Part shown: positions 8,793 to 16,710 of the stretch, one piece after another | How positions within the stretch are numbered: the first letter of the stretch is position 1 | Layout: each line of letters starts with the position of its first letter | From: Corallococcus interemptor | Lineage (GTDB): Bacteria; Myxococcota; Myxococcia; Myxococcales; Myxococcaceae | Direction: 5' to 3' | DNA: 64,000 bases | NCBI RefSeq assembly: GCF_003668875.1 | Contig: NZ_RAWM01000004.1 | Coordinates: forward strand, 62,001 to 126,000 | Notes under the pieces: model-generated | Database searches by the model: none | What the model was told of the DNA's origin: nothing | Seen by the model: only the letters and a program-made list of their open reading frames with translations | Program-made: the position numbers and the translations under genes

Positions 8793-9974
8793 ATGGCGGC
8801 GAACCTCATCCTTCTGGGCGCAAGGCAGTTCATCACGGAGCGGGCGTGGCAGCTGGGCCTGCGGCCGTTGATCATCCAGCAACCGGGCCAGTCCGATGAC
8901 TACGTGAACCGGCAGTCCGACCGGGTCCTCCTGATGGGCTACGACGACCCGGCGCTCATCCCCATGCTGAAGGCCGCGCACGCCGTCACGCCCTTCGTGA
9001 GCGCCGTCACCGTCGCGGAGGAGGCGCTGATTGCGTGCGCGCGCATCAACCAGGAGCTGGGCCTGCCAGGGACGCCGCTGGAGCTGGTGGAGAAGACACG
9101 CGACAAGCCGGCCATGCGGCGGGTGCTCGACTCCGGCGGGTTCTCCCCGGTGCAGTGGGCGCCGGTGAAGACGCGGGAGGACGCCGTCGCGTTCGGTGAG
9201 CGCCAGGGCTACCCGTTCATCCTCAAGCCCGTGGATGGCGTGGGCAGCATCGACGTGCGGTTGGTCCGCTCCGCCTCGGATTTGGAGGGCGTGCTGAACG
9301 GCCGCGCGTCGTGGATCGCCGAGGAGTACCTGGACGGCCCCGAGTACTCCGTGGAGTGTTTCTCCTTCGCGGGCCGCCACGTCATCCTGGGCATCAACGA
9401 GGAGACGAAGAGCACGGACCCCAACGGCAGCGCGTTCCTGGAGGTCGCCCACCAGGTCCCCGCGCCCATGCCTCCCGGACGGGACCGCGAGGTGCGCGAC
9501 TTCATCCGGAGCTTCCTGGACGTGCTCGGCCTCAAGGATGGGCCTTCGCACACGGAGCTGAAGTACACGTCGCGCGGGCCTCGCATCGTGGAGACGCACA
9601 CGCGGCTGGGCGGCGACCGGCTGTGGGACCTGGTCCGGCTGACCACGGGGCATGACCTGCTGGACATGACGCTCCAGTGGGCCATGGGGACGCTGAAACC
9701 CCTGGAAGCGGATCCGGTGCCCCGGGGCGGCGCGGCCATCCAGTACTTCACCCCGCCTCCCGGCAAGCTCAAGCGGATCAACGGCGCGCTGGCGCTGAAG
9801 CGACTTCCGGGCGTCGTGGACATCTCGCTCGCGGTGGAGCTGGGCGCCACCATCCGGCAGGCCCTGAAGTCAGAGGACCGCGCGGGCTACGTGCTCGCCT
9901 ACGCGGACTCCGTGCAGCAGGCGCAGGCCGTGTGCCGGGAGGTCACCCAGCGGCTCGTGCTGGAGACTACGTAG
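8793..9974 (+). CDS. ATP-grasp carboxylate-amine ligase
   Basis: A 393-residue classical ATP-grasp protein and last gene of the operon. KPVDGVGSIDVRLV (about residues 145-158) is the ATP-binding lysine and loop, EEYLDGPEYSVECF the large motif, and HTELKYTSRGPRIVETHTRLGGD the Mg-binding end of the fold. Family members such as BacD-type L-amino-acid ligases ligate amino acids or acyl groups without an NRPS. There is no signal peptide. It begins 3 bases after the upstream stop. Its end overlaps the convergent Sel1-repeat gene by 8 bases, which marks the operon end. Confidence 0.88.
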   Translation: MAANLILLGARQFITERAWQLGLRPLIIQQPGQSDDYVNRQSDRVLLMGYDDPALIPMLKAAHAVTPFVSAVTVAEEALIACARINQELGLPGTPLELVEKTRDKPAMRRVLDSGGFSPVQWAPVKTREDAVAFGERQGYPFILKPVDGVGSIDVRLVRSASDLEGVLNGRASWIAEEYLDGPEYSVECFSFAGRHVILGINEETKSTDPNGSAFLEVAHQVPAPMPPGRDREVRDFIRSFLDVLGLKDGPSHTELKYTSRGPRIVETHTRLGGDRLWDLVRLTTGHDLLDMTLQWAMGTLKPLEADPVPRGGAAIQYFTPPPGKLKRINGALALKRLPGVVDISLAVELGATIRQALKSEDRAGYVLAYADSVQQAQAVCREVTQRLVLETT

Positions 9975-10818
9975 GGGTCGGCCGGTCGACGCCAAGTGCC
10001 TTCAGGCAGGCCGCGGCCCGGGGATGCCCAGCGTCCGCGGCCATCCTGTAATACCGGGCCGCGCGGGCTTTGGACCTGGGCACTCCGTCACCCTTCGCGT
10101 GAATCCGCCCCAGGCCGAAACACGCGTTGGCATGGCCTTGCTTCGCTGCTTCCTGGTACCAACGGATCGCGCCGAGGACGTCTCGAGGGCCCCCAATGCC
10201 CTTGCGATACATCCATCCCAGGGTCGCCTGCGCATCGGCATTCCCCCCTGCGGCGGCCTGCTTGTACAACTGGATGGCCTTCCCCAGATTCTTCCTGACG
10301 CCTCGCCCCCGCTCGTAGGCCTCGGCCACTGTGCAGAGCGCACCCATGTCGCCCTGTCGTGCAAGTGCTCGACAGAGCACGACGGCCTCCTTCCACTTCT
10401 CCCGATTCCGGCCGAAGTAGAGCAAGGCCGCGAGATTCCCCTTGGCCTGTGGAAAGCCAAGGACTACGGCGCGCCGGTACCAGCGTTCGGCAATCCGCCT
10501 GTCCTTCCGGACGTCCTGCCCCTTCGCGTAGAACAACCCGAGGTTGAAGGCAGCAACATCATCCCCCAGTCGGGCGGCCTTTCTCGTCCATCGGAGCGCC
10601 TGCTTCACATCCTTGCGGACTCCATCCCCATACATGAGGTGGAGGCCCGCATTCGTCATCGCCTCCATCCTCCCAGCCCGTGCCGCCATCAAATAGGCAT
10701 GGAACACAGCTTCTCGGGAGGCCTTGGCATCCGACTCGAGGTTCCAGGCCTGTTCCATGGCCGCGATCTCGAGTGGTTCAATGGGGTCCTTGGTGTTGAT
10801 TCCGCCAGTCGCGCTCAT
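9967..10818 (-). CDS. Sel1-repeat (SLR) protein
   Basis: A 283-residue cytoplasmic protein built of about six Sel1-like helical repeats of about 36 residues. Each carries patterns like A.LGWMYRKGIGGPRD and A..WY..AA..G...A, including YERGRGVRKN and IHAKGDGVPRS. These repeats are alpha-solenoid scaffolds for protein-protein contacts; no enzyme domain is seen. There is no signal peptide. Its start overlaps the end of the upstream lipoprotein gene (ATGA, 10815-10818), so the two probably work together. Confidence 0.85.
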   Translation of the reverse strand: MSATGGINTKDPIEPLEIAAMEQAWNLESDAKASREAVFHAYLMAARAGRMEAMTNAGLHLMYGDGVRKDVKQALRWTRKAARLGDDVAAFNLGLFYAKGQDVRKDRRIAERWYRRAVVLGFPQAKGNLAALLYFGRNREKWKEAVVLCRALARQGDMGALCTVAEAYERGRGVRKNLGKAIQLYKQAAAGGNADAQATLGWMYRKGIGGPRDVLGAIRWYQEAAKQGHANACFGLGRIHAKGDGVPRSKARAARYYRMAADAGHPRAAACLKALGVDRPTPT

Positions 10819-11243
10819 TCAGGCATGATCCTCTGGACCCGCTGGCTTCCCCGTTGAAAGCGGAACGAGGCTCCCCCGTCCGCCCACACCGCGCCCGGCC
10901 CGTAGCAAACATCCGACATGATGAAGTGCACGTTGATGTTCTCGTCCAGGATCTCCACGGCGGATGTGTAGCTCTCCAGGCGAGCCAGACACCGCGCCAC
11001 GGCATCATGTGGATCATCGTGCGTCAGGGCTTCCAAACGCTCTCGCTTGAACTCCTGACTCGCAAGCTCAAAGGCCTTCCCATACTCCCCACCGACATTG
11101 CTGCAGTCCGGCAGGCTGGCGGTACGAACCGAGGTACACACCAGCAGCGGTCTCCCCTTCAGATCAGATGGCCCCGTCAAATGCATACAGGAGAGGCCCA
11201 TCAGAGCAAGGCCGCAAACAACTCCCAGACCCGACTTGCGCAT
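10815..11243 (-). CDS. Hypothetical lipoprotein
   Basis: A 142-residue protein with a lipoprotein signal peptide: basic start, hydrophobic core, and lipobox LMGLSC with Cys19. The mature part has several Cys residues (CTSV, DCSN, RCLA, DVCY) that may form disulfides. I recognise no domain. It is the first gene of a two-gene unit with the Sel1-repeat protein, separated by an ATGA overlap. A toxin/partner or surface role is possible but unsupported. Confidence 0.7.
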   Translation of the reverse strand: MRKSGLGVVCGLALMGLSCMHLTGPSDLKGRPLLVCTSVRTASLPDCSNVGGEYGKAFELASQEFKRERLEALTHDDPHDAVARCLARLESYTSAVEILDENINVHFIMSDVCYGPGAVWADGGASFRFQRGSQRVQRIMPE

Positions 11244-11317
11244 GACAGCTCACTTGACCGAAAGGTGTGCTTGGACATCGCTGACGAGCGATAGAACCGC
11301 ATCTACCCACTGCGCTG

Positions 11318-12121
11318 TCAATGCGGGTGGAAGCGGGTCACGAAGGGCACGGCTTCACTCTGTCCGTCCGGGACCCGCGTCCCGACGACGCGCAGGAAGC
11401 CCTGTGCGTCCAACCTCGCGGCCGTGGGCTGCTCCTTCCCGGGGAGGTCCGTCCGGTGCGCGCGAAGGACCTTCAAGCCACTCTTGTCCACGTGGACAAC
11501 CCCCAGTCCGGAGGCGCCCTTCGCATCCTGACTCCAGGTGGCGGCGACCACGGTGCCATCCGCCAGCAGGTCCATGCCCACAAGCGCCTCCTGCACGCTC
11601 GGGAGCCCTGACTTGAAGAAGGCGTAGCCTCCGTCGCCGAAGAACGGGTCCTGAGCCGCGCTCGCGCTCAGCCCCACCACCACGCCCTGGCTGGTCCCAT
11701 CGGAGAACACCGCCTTGCCCCCCACCAACCGCTTCCCGTTCGACAGCCGGATGAGCGTCCTCGGCGTGAGGTCTGGCGAGCTGAAGTCCGAGAGGGAATG
11801 GAAGGTGTTGTCCAGGGTGCCACTGAGGTTGAAGCGGCGCACGACCAGGTTATCGAGGCTGCCCGTGGAGGTACCCGCCACGACGATCTTGCCGTCATGC
11901 CCGGCAACGACGCACAAGCCTTCATCCTGGTGCCCCTCGTCCGCCGTCGCCACGCCGTCCCCGCTGAAGGTCGTATCCAGGGCCCCCAGCGGCGTCAGGC
12001 GGATCACCACCAGATCCAGGCCACTGTTGTCGACCGTGCCCGCGCCGATGATCCGTTCGCTCGCGTCGAGGGTGAGCGCGTGAAGGGTGGAGATGCCCGT
12101 GGAGAGCTGGAAGGTGCGCAC
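11318..12121 (-). pseudogene. 5'-truncated delta-60 repeat (beta-propeller-like) protein
   Basis: The frame encodes delta-60-type repeats, for example GALDTTFSGDGVAT and SAAQDPFFGDGG, with intervening strands such as GKIVVAGTS and ADGTVVAA. Full-length family members are exported proteins with a signal peptide and many repeats. Here the only usable start is a GTG at 12121, inside a repeat. The frame remains open upstream and still encodes repeat sequence (PAGVLETTFGGTGV) until an in-frame TAG at 12224-12226. No signal peptide precedes it. I read this as the 3' remnant of a larger gene; a short functional cytoplasmic protein is less likely. Confidence 0.6.
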
Positions 12122-12322
12122 GCCCGTGCCACCGAACGTGGTTTCCAGGACGCCTGCCGGCGTGACCTGCCGGGATGGAGGAGCCGGCCCGGCCGGTGCG
12201 AAACTCCCAGCAGAGTCGTGCCCCTACCTCGCTACCGCTCGGAGCGACTTGGATTCGATACCCCGCCCGGTTGGCCAACTCACTGGAGGTTGCGCAGTAA
12301 TCTCACGAACTCGCTGTCTCAC

Positions 12323-12907
12323 TCACGTTGACAGGTTCCGCTGTGCGGAAGCGGCTGACCAGTAGTTCAGCCACCCGAGAAAGTGCGGAATCTCAGGCGA
12401 AGACCTGTCCCATGGGAGCTTGAGCGACGGCAGCCCATAGGGCGGAACGTGCAGCTCATCGCCGGGATGGCGGAAGTGTTGCGCCACGATCCCTCCGTAA
12501 CCGCTCGGCGTCACATGCCCCCATACCGCGCGAGCGCTCTCCGCGATACCTGCAAGCACATCGACAGCCCCCGCGATGCCGACTGCGTCTAGTGGCAGGT
12601 CCGCATGGATCTCAAAATGCGGTGGGCCTCCTGCGGCAAGACCGCTTGGGTTTTCCAATCCGGCAACCGTCACTGGCCGGTCATCATCATCGTTGCAGAG
12701 GAACGGAAACCCTCCGTTTTCCATGTTGGCCGCGACCCACTCGTCGCGTTGAGGCAATGCAATGAGGTCTTCTGGCTCAAGGGTCCGGTAGCACGTCTCC
12801 ACCAGCACGGGCCAAGGCTGGGAAGCCTCGCGGACGACGCACCGTCCCCCGTCAGTCCACGGCAGCTTTGCTGCTCGCTGGAGGTTGGCGACCCTCGGGT
12901 TCCGCAC
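12323..12907 (-). CDS. DUF5953-like probable lipoprotein with no standard start
   Basis: The 194-residue frame from GTG 12907 ends with EIPHFLGWLNYWSA, which I recall from the DUF5953 family common in Myxococcales (from memory, not searched). Reading upstream in frame gives IALLLFLSACATSAP, a convincing lipoprotein signal peptide with lipobox LSAC (codons up to about 12970). No ATG, GTG or TTG precedes it before the in-frame TGA at 12986-12988. Either a rare start is used or the 5' end has decayed. The function is unknown; such short lipoproteins often sit near toxin/immunity genes. Confidence 0.55.
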   Translation of the reverse strand: MRNPRVANLQRAAKLPWTDGGRCVVREASQPWPVLVETCYRTLEPEDLIALPQRDEWVAANMENGGFPFLCNDDDDRPVTVAGLENPSGLAAGGPPHFEIHADLPLDAVGIAGAVDVLAGIAESARAVWGHVTPSGYGGIVAQHFRHPGDELHVPPYGLPSLKLPWDRSSPEIPHFLGWLNYWSAASAQRNLST

Positions 12908-13043
12908 CGTTGGCTCGTTTCGGCGCGGCGCTGACGTCGCGCAGGCCGAGAGAAAGAGCAGAAGCGCGATGCTGGGGGCAAGATGTCAGACCCATGGGTC
13001 ATAGTCCGCGATTATCTGACATTCCTCGTTTAGGGACTTGTTC

Positions 13044-14336
13044 ATGGATGCTGCGGAGAACGGCGAAGAGCTCTTCCATTCGACCCTCCACCTCGCGGAC
13101 CTGCTCTATCCACGAGCGGAGCGGTTGGGAGATGCGCGGCCATCCGAGGAGTGGAGCTTCTCGAACCTGGACACCCGGGCGCGGGCCCTGGGGACGTGGC
13201 TGCGGACGCTGAACGCGGCCGGCGAACGAGTGCTGCTGCTGTATCCGCCAGGCCTCGAATACGTCGTGGGGTTCATGGGCTGCCTGTACGTGGGCGCCAT
13301 CGCGGTGCCGTGCCACCCGCCGGATCCTTCCCGGTTGGACAGCGCCCTGCCCCAGCTTCTTGCCATCGCTCGGGATTGCGGCGCGCGCTTCGTGCTGACG
13401 ACGAGCAGCATCCTGGAGATGTCCCCGCTCCTCACGTCAGAGGCGCCGGAGCTGGGTGAACTCCACTGGGTGGCCACGGACATGGTGCCGATGTCGCTTG
13501 CGGAGGACTGGAAGCGGCCAGCGCGGGCACAGGTGGCCGTGCCCACCGCATCCGAGGACGTGCCTCTGCTCGACACGGACGAACGGTACATGCCGCTTCG
13601 CGAGTTGAACGACCTGCCGCCGCCGTCCCCGCCGGACGATACGCGCTGCATCCCCGCGCAGTTCCGCGCGCAGGTGACGCGCACTCCGGACGCGGTGGCG
13701 GCGGTAGCGGAAGATGAAACGCTCACCTATGCGCAGCTGGATGCGGCCAGCGACGCGCTGGCGTGGCACCTGCGCGAGCACGGTGTCTCGCGGGGCGTGC
13801 GCGTGGGCCTGTGCGTGGAGCGCTCCACCCGCATGGTGGTGGCGATGCTCGGCATCCTCAAGGCAGGCGGTGCGTTCGTTCCACTGGATCCGGACTGCCC
13901 GCGGGAACACCTGGCCGCGATGATGGAAGACTCACGGGCGCGGGTGCTCGTCACGGAGTCCCACCGGGTCCAGCACCTGCCGGTGGACGGCGTGTGCACC
14001 GTCCTGCTGGATTCCCAGGACGCGTTCGAACTGGAGCTGCTGGGGCCCCCGCGCGCGGGCACGACGCTGGAGGACCCTGCCTGCGTCCTCTACCCGGCCG
14101 GCGCCTCCGGCAAGCCCACTGGCGTGATGGTTCCGCACCGGAGCGTGGCGGACTTCTTCAGCGCCATGGACGCACGCGTGGGCGCGGCACCCGTGGGCAC
14201 GTGGCTCGCCGTCACCCGCATCTCCTGCGACAGCTCCATGCTGGAGCTGTTGTGGTCGCTCGTCCGCGGCTTCCGCGTCGCGGGAGCACCTTCAGGGCTC
14301 AGCGCTTGCGCACCAGCAACCGCCGCACCTGCTTGA
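13044..14336 (+). pseudogene. NRPS fossil: FAAL fragment fused to adenylation-domain fragment
   Basis: The ATG at 13044 opens a 430-residue frame made of pieces. About residues 10-155 match the N-terminus of a fatty-acyl-AMP ligase (VLLLYPPGLEYVVGFMGCLY, VPCHPPDPSRLD, ARFVLTTSSIL). Then comes a condensation-to-adenylation linker (VPLLDTDERYMPLRELNDLP) and the start of an NRPS adenylation domain: LTYAQLDA, LGILKAGGAFVPLDPD (A2) and a damaged A3 core (YPAGASGKPTGVMVPHRS instead of YTSGSTGKPKG). The frame stops at 14336, inside the convergent tmk 3' end, before motifs A5-A10. An internal deletion of a larger assembly-line gene followed by 3' loss explains all of this. It cannot be a working A domain. 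Confidence 0.8.
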
Positions 14337-14955
14337 GGCACGCATCCGTCACGGCCTCCACGGACAGCTCACCGTCGATGTTCACGATGCGCTCGCGCTT
14401 CTGCCGCAGCGTGATGGCCTTGAGGTACTGCTTCGCGATCCGCCGCTGGGCCTCGTCCGCTTCGAACAGCTCCGCGGGGCCTCCGCGCACGGCCCGGCGT
14501 GTCGCCGCGACGTTCGGATCCACGCCCACGAACAGCGTCAGGTCCGGCGACACCGCGTGCGCGTTCACCGTGTCCACCCACGTCATGGGCAGGCTCGCGC
14601 CCTGGTACGCCAGCGAGGACAGCACGTAGCGGTCGCACAGCACCACCTTGCCCTCCTCCAGCGCCGGCAGCACCCGCGCGTGCAGGTGGTCCGTCCGGTC
14701 CGCCGCGAACAGGAGCGCCAGCGTCTCCTGCGCCAGCGGCCCCCGGCCGTGCGGCAGCCCCAGGCGGCCCGTGAGCGCCTGGCGCAGCATCGTGCCGATG
14801 GGACCGTCGGAGGGCTCGCGCGTCGTCACCACCGCGTGCCCGTCCGCCCTCAGCGCGGACGCCAGCCGCTCCGTCTGCGTCGTGGTGCCGGCGCCATCCA
14901 GGCCCTCCAGCACGATGAACCGCCCCGGGAGGGCGGCCTTCCTCGCGGCGCTCAC
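14299..14955 (-). CDS. tmk: Thymidylate kinase
   Basis: A 218-residue kinase that phosphorylates dTMP to dTDP. The P-loop GLDGAGTTT (18-26), the REPSDGPIG dTMP-binding loop and DRYVLSSLAYQG are all present. The P-loop has Thr-Thr-Thr where many orthologues have Lys-Ser/Thr (usually GxDGxGKST/T); the Gly-Thr-Thr-Thr form lacks the usual Walker Lys and deserves a check. The gene overlaps the upstream membrane-protein gene by 4 bases (ATGA) and the NRPS remnant at its 3' end. Confidence 0.85.
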   Translation of the reverse strand: MSAARKAALPGRFIVLEGLDGAGTTTQTERLASALRADGHAVVTTREPSDGPIGTMLRQALTGRLGLPHGRGPLAQETLALLFAADRTDHLHARVLPALEEGKVVLCDRYVLSSLAYQGASLPMTWVDTVNAHAVSPDLTLFVGVDPNVAATRRAVRGGPAELFEADEAQRRIAKQYLKAITLRQKRERIVNIDGELSVEAVTDACLKQVRRLLVRKR

Positions 14956-15302
14956 CGGGGAAGGAGCGCGGCGGGGTTGTCCAGGTGCAGCTCGCGGCGC
15001 AGCGCGAGCAACGCCTCGTACCGCTGCAGCTCCTCCACCAGCACCGCGCGGCCCTTGCGGTAGCTGCGGAAGCCGTACACCAGGAGCCCCAGCGCCAGGA
15101 GCGTGGCGCCCCAGGCCAGCAGCGGCGTGCGGAGCGAGTCGTAGAACAGCTTCCCCGCCGCCCCGCCAATCAGCATGAAGGCGATGACGGACACCCCTGC
15201 GTGGGTGAAGTGGGTGGTGCTCTGCCGGGTCGCCAGGCTCTCCTGCAACTGGTCGAACCGGGCCCGCTTGTCCTGGATGTCTGCGCTCACGGAGCCGAGC
15301 AC
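14952..15302 (-). CDS. Small two-helix membrane protein
   Basis: A 116-residue protein with two predicted membrane helices (around AGVSVIAFMLIGGAAGKLF and LLAWGATLLALGLLVYGF) and charged ends; the C-terminal RYEALLALRRELHLDN segment is probably helical and cytoplasmic. The family is unknown. The first available start is a GTG at 15302; a second GTG twelve bases downstream is equally plausible. It is coupled to tmk by a 4-base overlap, a pairing with no obvious functional reason. Confidence 0.65.
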   Translation of the reverse strand: MLGSVSADIQDKRARFDQLQESLATRQSTTHFTHAGVSVIAFMLIGGAAGKLFYDSLRTPLLAWGATLLALGLLVYGFRSYRKGRAVLVEELQRYEALLALRRELHLDNPAALLPR

Positions 15303-15489
15303 CCTACATCACACGTCCCAGCCCGTCGAGTCGCCGGCAGGGCTGCGCCTACCTACACGGACGCTCAGTCACAGGTTGCGCTCATCCCAGCCATTGAACG
15401 GACGCACGCTCGCTGCCCGGGCATCGCTTGCCACCCCACCCCCCTCGCGTTACATGCCGCGCACCATGCCTCTCCACGTCGTCAGCAGG

Positions 15490-16632
15490 ATGAGTTCCCC
15501 CGACATGAGCCGAGACTCCGAGTTGAACACCATCGAGGAGGCCATCCGCGACATCCAGGCCGGCAAGTGCGTCATCGTCGCCGACGACGAGGACCGCGAG
15601 AACGAAGGCGACCTCATCATGGCCGCCGAGCTGGCCACGCCGGAGATGCTGGCCTTCATGGTCCGCCACACCAGCGGCATCATCTGCCAGCCCATGCTCG
15701 CCGAGCGGCTGGACGCGCTACGCCTGCCCCAGATGGTGGCGGAGAACACCGAGTCCCACCGCACCGCCTTCACCGTCTCCGTGGACTTCCGCCACGGCAC
15801 CACCACCGGCGTCTCCGCCAGCGACCGCACGAAGACGATCCGCGCGCTCGCCGATCCGAACAGCACCGCGGACGACTTCCTGCGCCCCGGCCACATCTTC
15901 CCGCTGCGCTACCGCGAAGGCGGCGTGCTGCGCCGCGCGGGCCACACCGAGGCGGCCGTGGACCTGGCGCGGCTGGCCGGCCTGCAGCCCTCCGGCATCC
16001 TCTGCGAGCTGGTGAAGGACGACGGCACCATGCAGCGCATGCCGGACCTGAAGCAGTTCGCGCGCGAGCACGGCCTCAAGCTCATCACCATCGCGGACCT
16101 CATCGAGTACCGCAGCCGCAAGGACCGCCTGGTGCGCCGCGAGCCCGGCCAGGGCGTCGTGCGCACCCGCCACGGCGAGTTCACCGCCTACACGTACACG
16201 TGGACGCCCGATGGCGCGAAGTCGCTGGTGCTGGTGAAGGGCGACCCGTCCAAAACCCAGCCCGCCCCGCTGGTGCGCCTGCACGGCGCCTGCGCCATGG
16301 GTGACGTGTTCGGGTCACCGGATTGCAAGTGCAACCTGCTGCTGGACCGCGCGCTGGAGAACGTGGCGCGCGAGGGCACGGGCGTCATCGTCTACCTGCC
16401 CGGCATGCACGGCAACGACTTCGGCATCCACCACAAGCGCGCGGGCGACGGCAGCAACGCGTCCGTCAGCCGCGCGGCCAACGAGTCCCGCGACGTGGGC
16501 ATGGGCTGCCAGATCCTGACCGACCTGGGCGTGAGCGCCATGCGCGTCATGTCCAACACGGACATGACCTACCGGGGCCTTTCTGGATTCGGGCTCACCA
16601 TCGAGTCGCGCTTGCCGCTCGTGGTGGACTAG
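15490..16632 (+). CDS. ribBA: RibBA: DHBP synthase with degenerate GTP cyclohydrolase II domain
   Basis: The first 200 residues are a complete 3,4-dihydroxy-2-butanone-4-phosphate synthase: DDEDRENEGDLIMAA, HTSGIICQPM, TGVSASDRTKTI and RAGHTEAAVDLARLAGL. The C-terminal half aligns with GTP cyclohydrolase II. It keeps the zinc cysteines (HGACAMGD, PDCKCNL) and the SRD that matches the catalytic Arg region, but the RQEGRGIG GTP-binding stretch is replaced by PGMHGNDFGIH. It probably still makes the four-carbon riboflavin precursor; the cyclohydrolase activity is doubtful. ATG 15490 gives 380 residues; ATGs at 15454, 15466 and 15505 are alternatives. Confidence 0.88.
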   Translation: MSSPDMSRDSELNTIEEAIRDIQAGKCVIVADDEDRENEGDLIMAAELATPEMLAFMVRHTSGIICQPMLAERLDALRLPQMVAENTESHRTAFTVSVDFRHGTTTGVSASDRTKTIRALADPNSTADDFLRPGHIFPLRYREGGVLRRAGHTEAAVDLARLAGLQPSGILCELVKDDGTMQRMPDLKQFAREHGLKLITIADLIEYRSRKDRLVRREPGQGVVRTRHGEFTAYTYTWTPDGAKSLVLVKGDPSKTQPAPLVRLHGACAMGDVFGSPDCKCNLLLDRALENVAREGTGVIVYLPGMHGNDFGIHHKRAGDGSNASVSRAANESRDVGMGCQILTDLGVSAMRVMSNTDMTYRGLSGFGLTIESRLPLVVD

Positions 16633-16637
16633 CAAGA

Positions 16638-16654
16638 CCCGCGAGGTTCGCGGG
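16638..16654 (+). terminator. Hairpin just after ribBA
   Basis: A perfect 7-base stem, CCCGCGA (16638-16644) with TCGCGGG (16648-16654), closes a 3-base loop directly after the ribBA stop. There is no T-tract, so it may only pause transcription or stabilise the 3' end. Confidence 0.35.
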
Positions 16655-16710
16655 ACGCCCTGTGTCAGACCGGGATGGGAGGGTTCCCCCCCATCCAGCG
16701 AGACCAGGGC

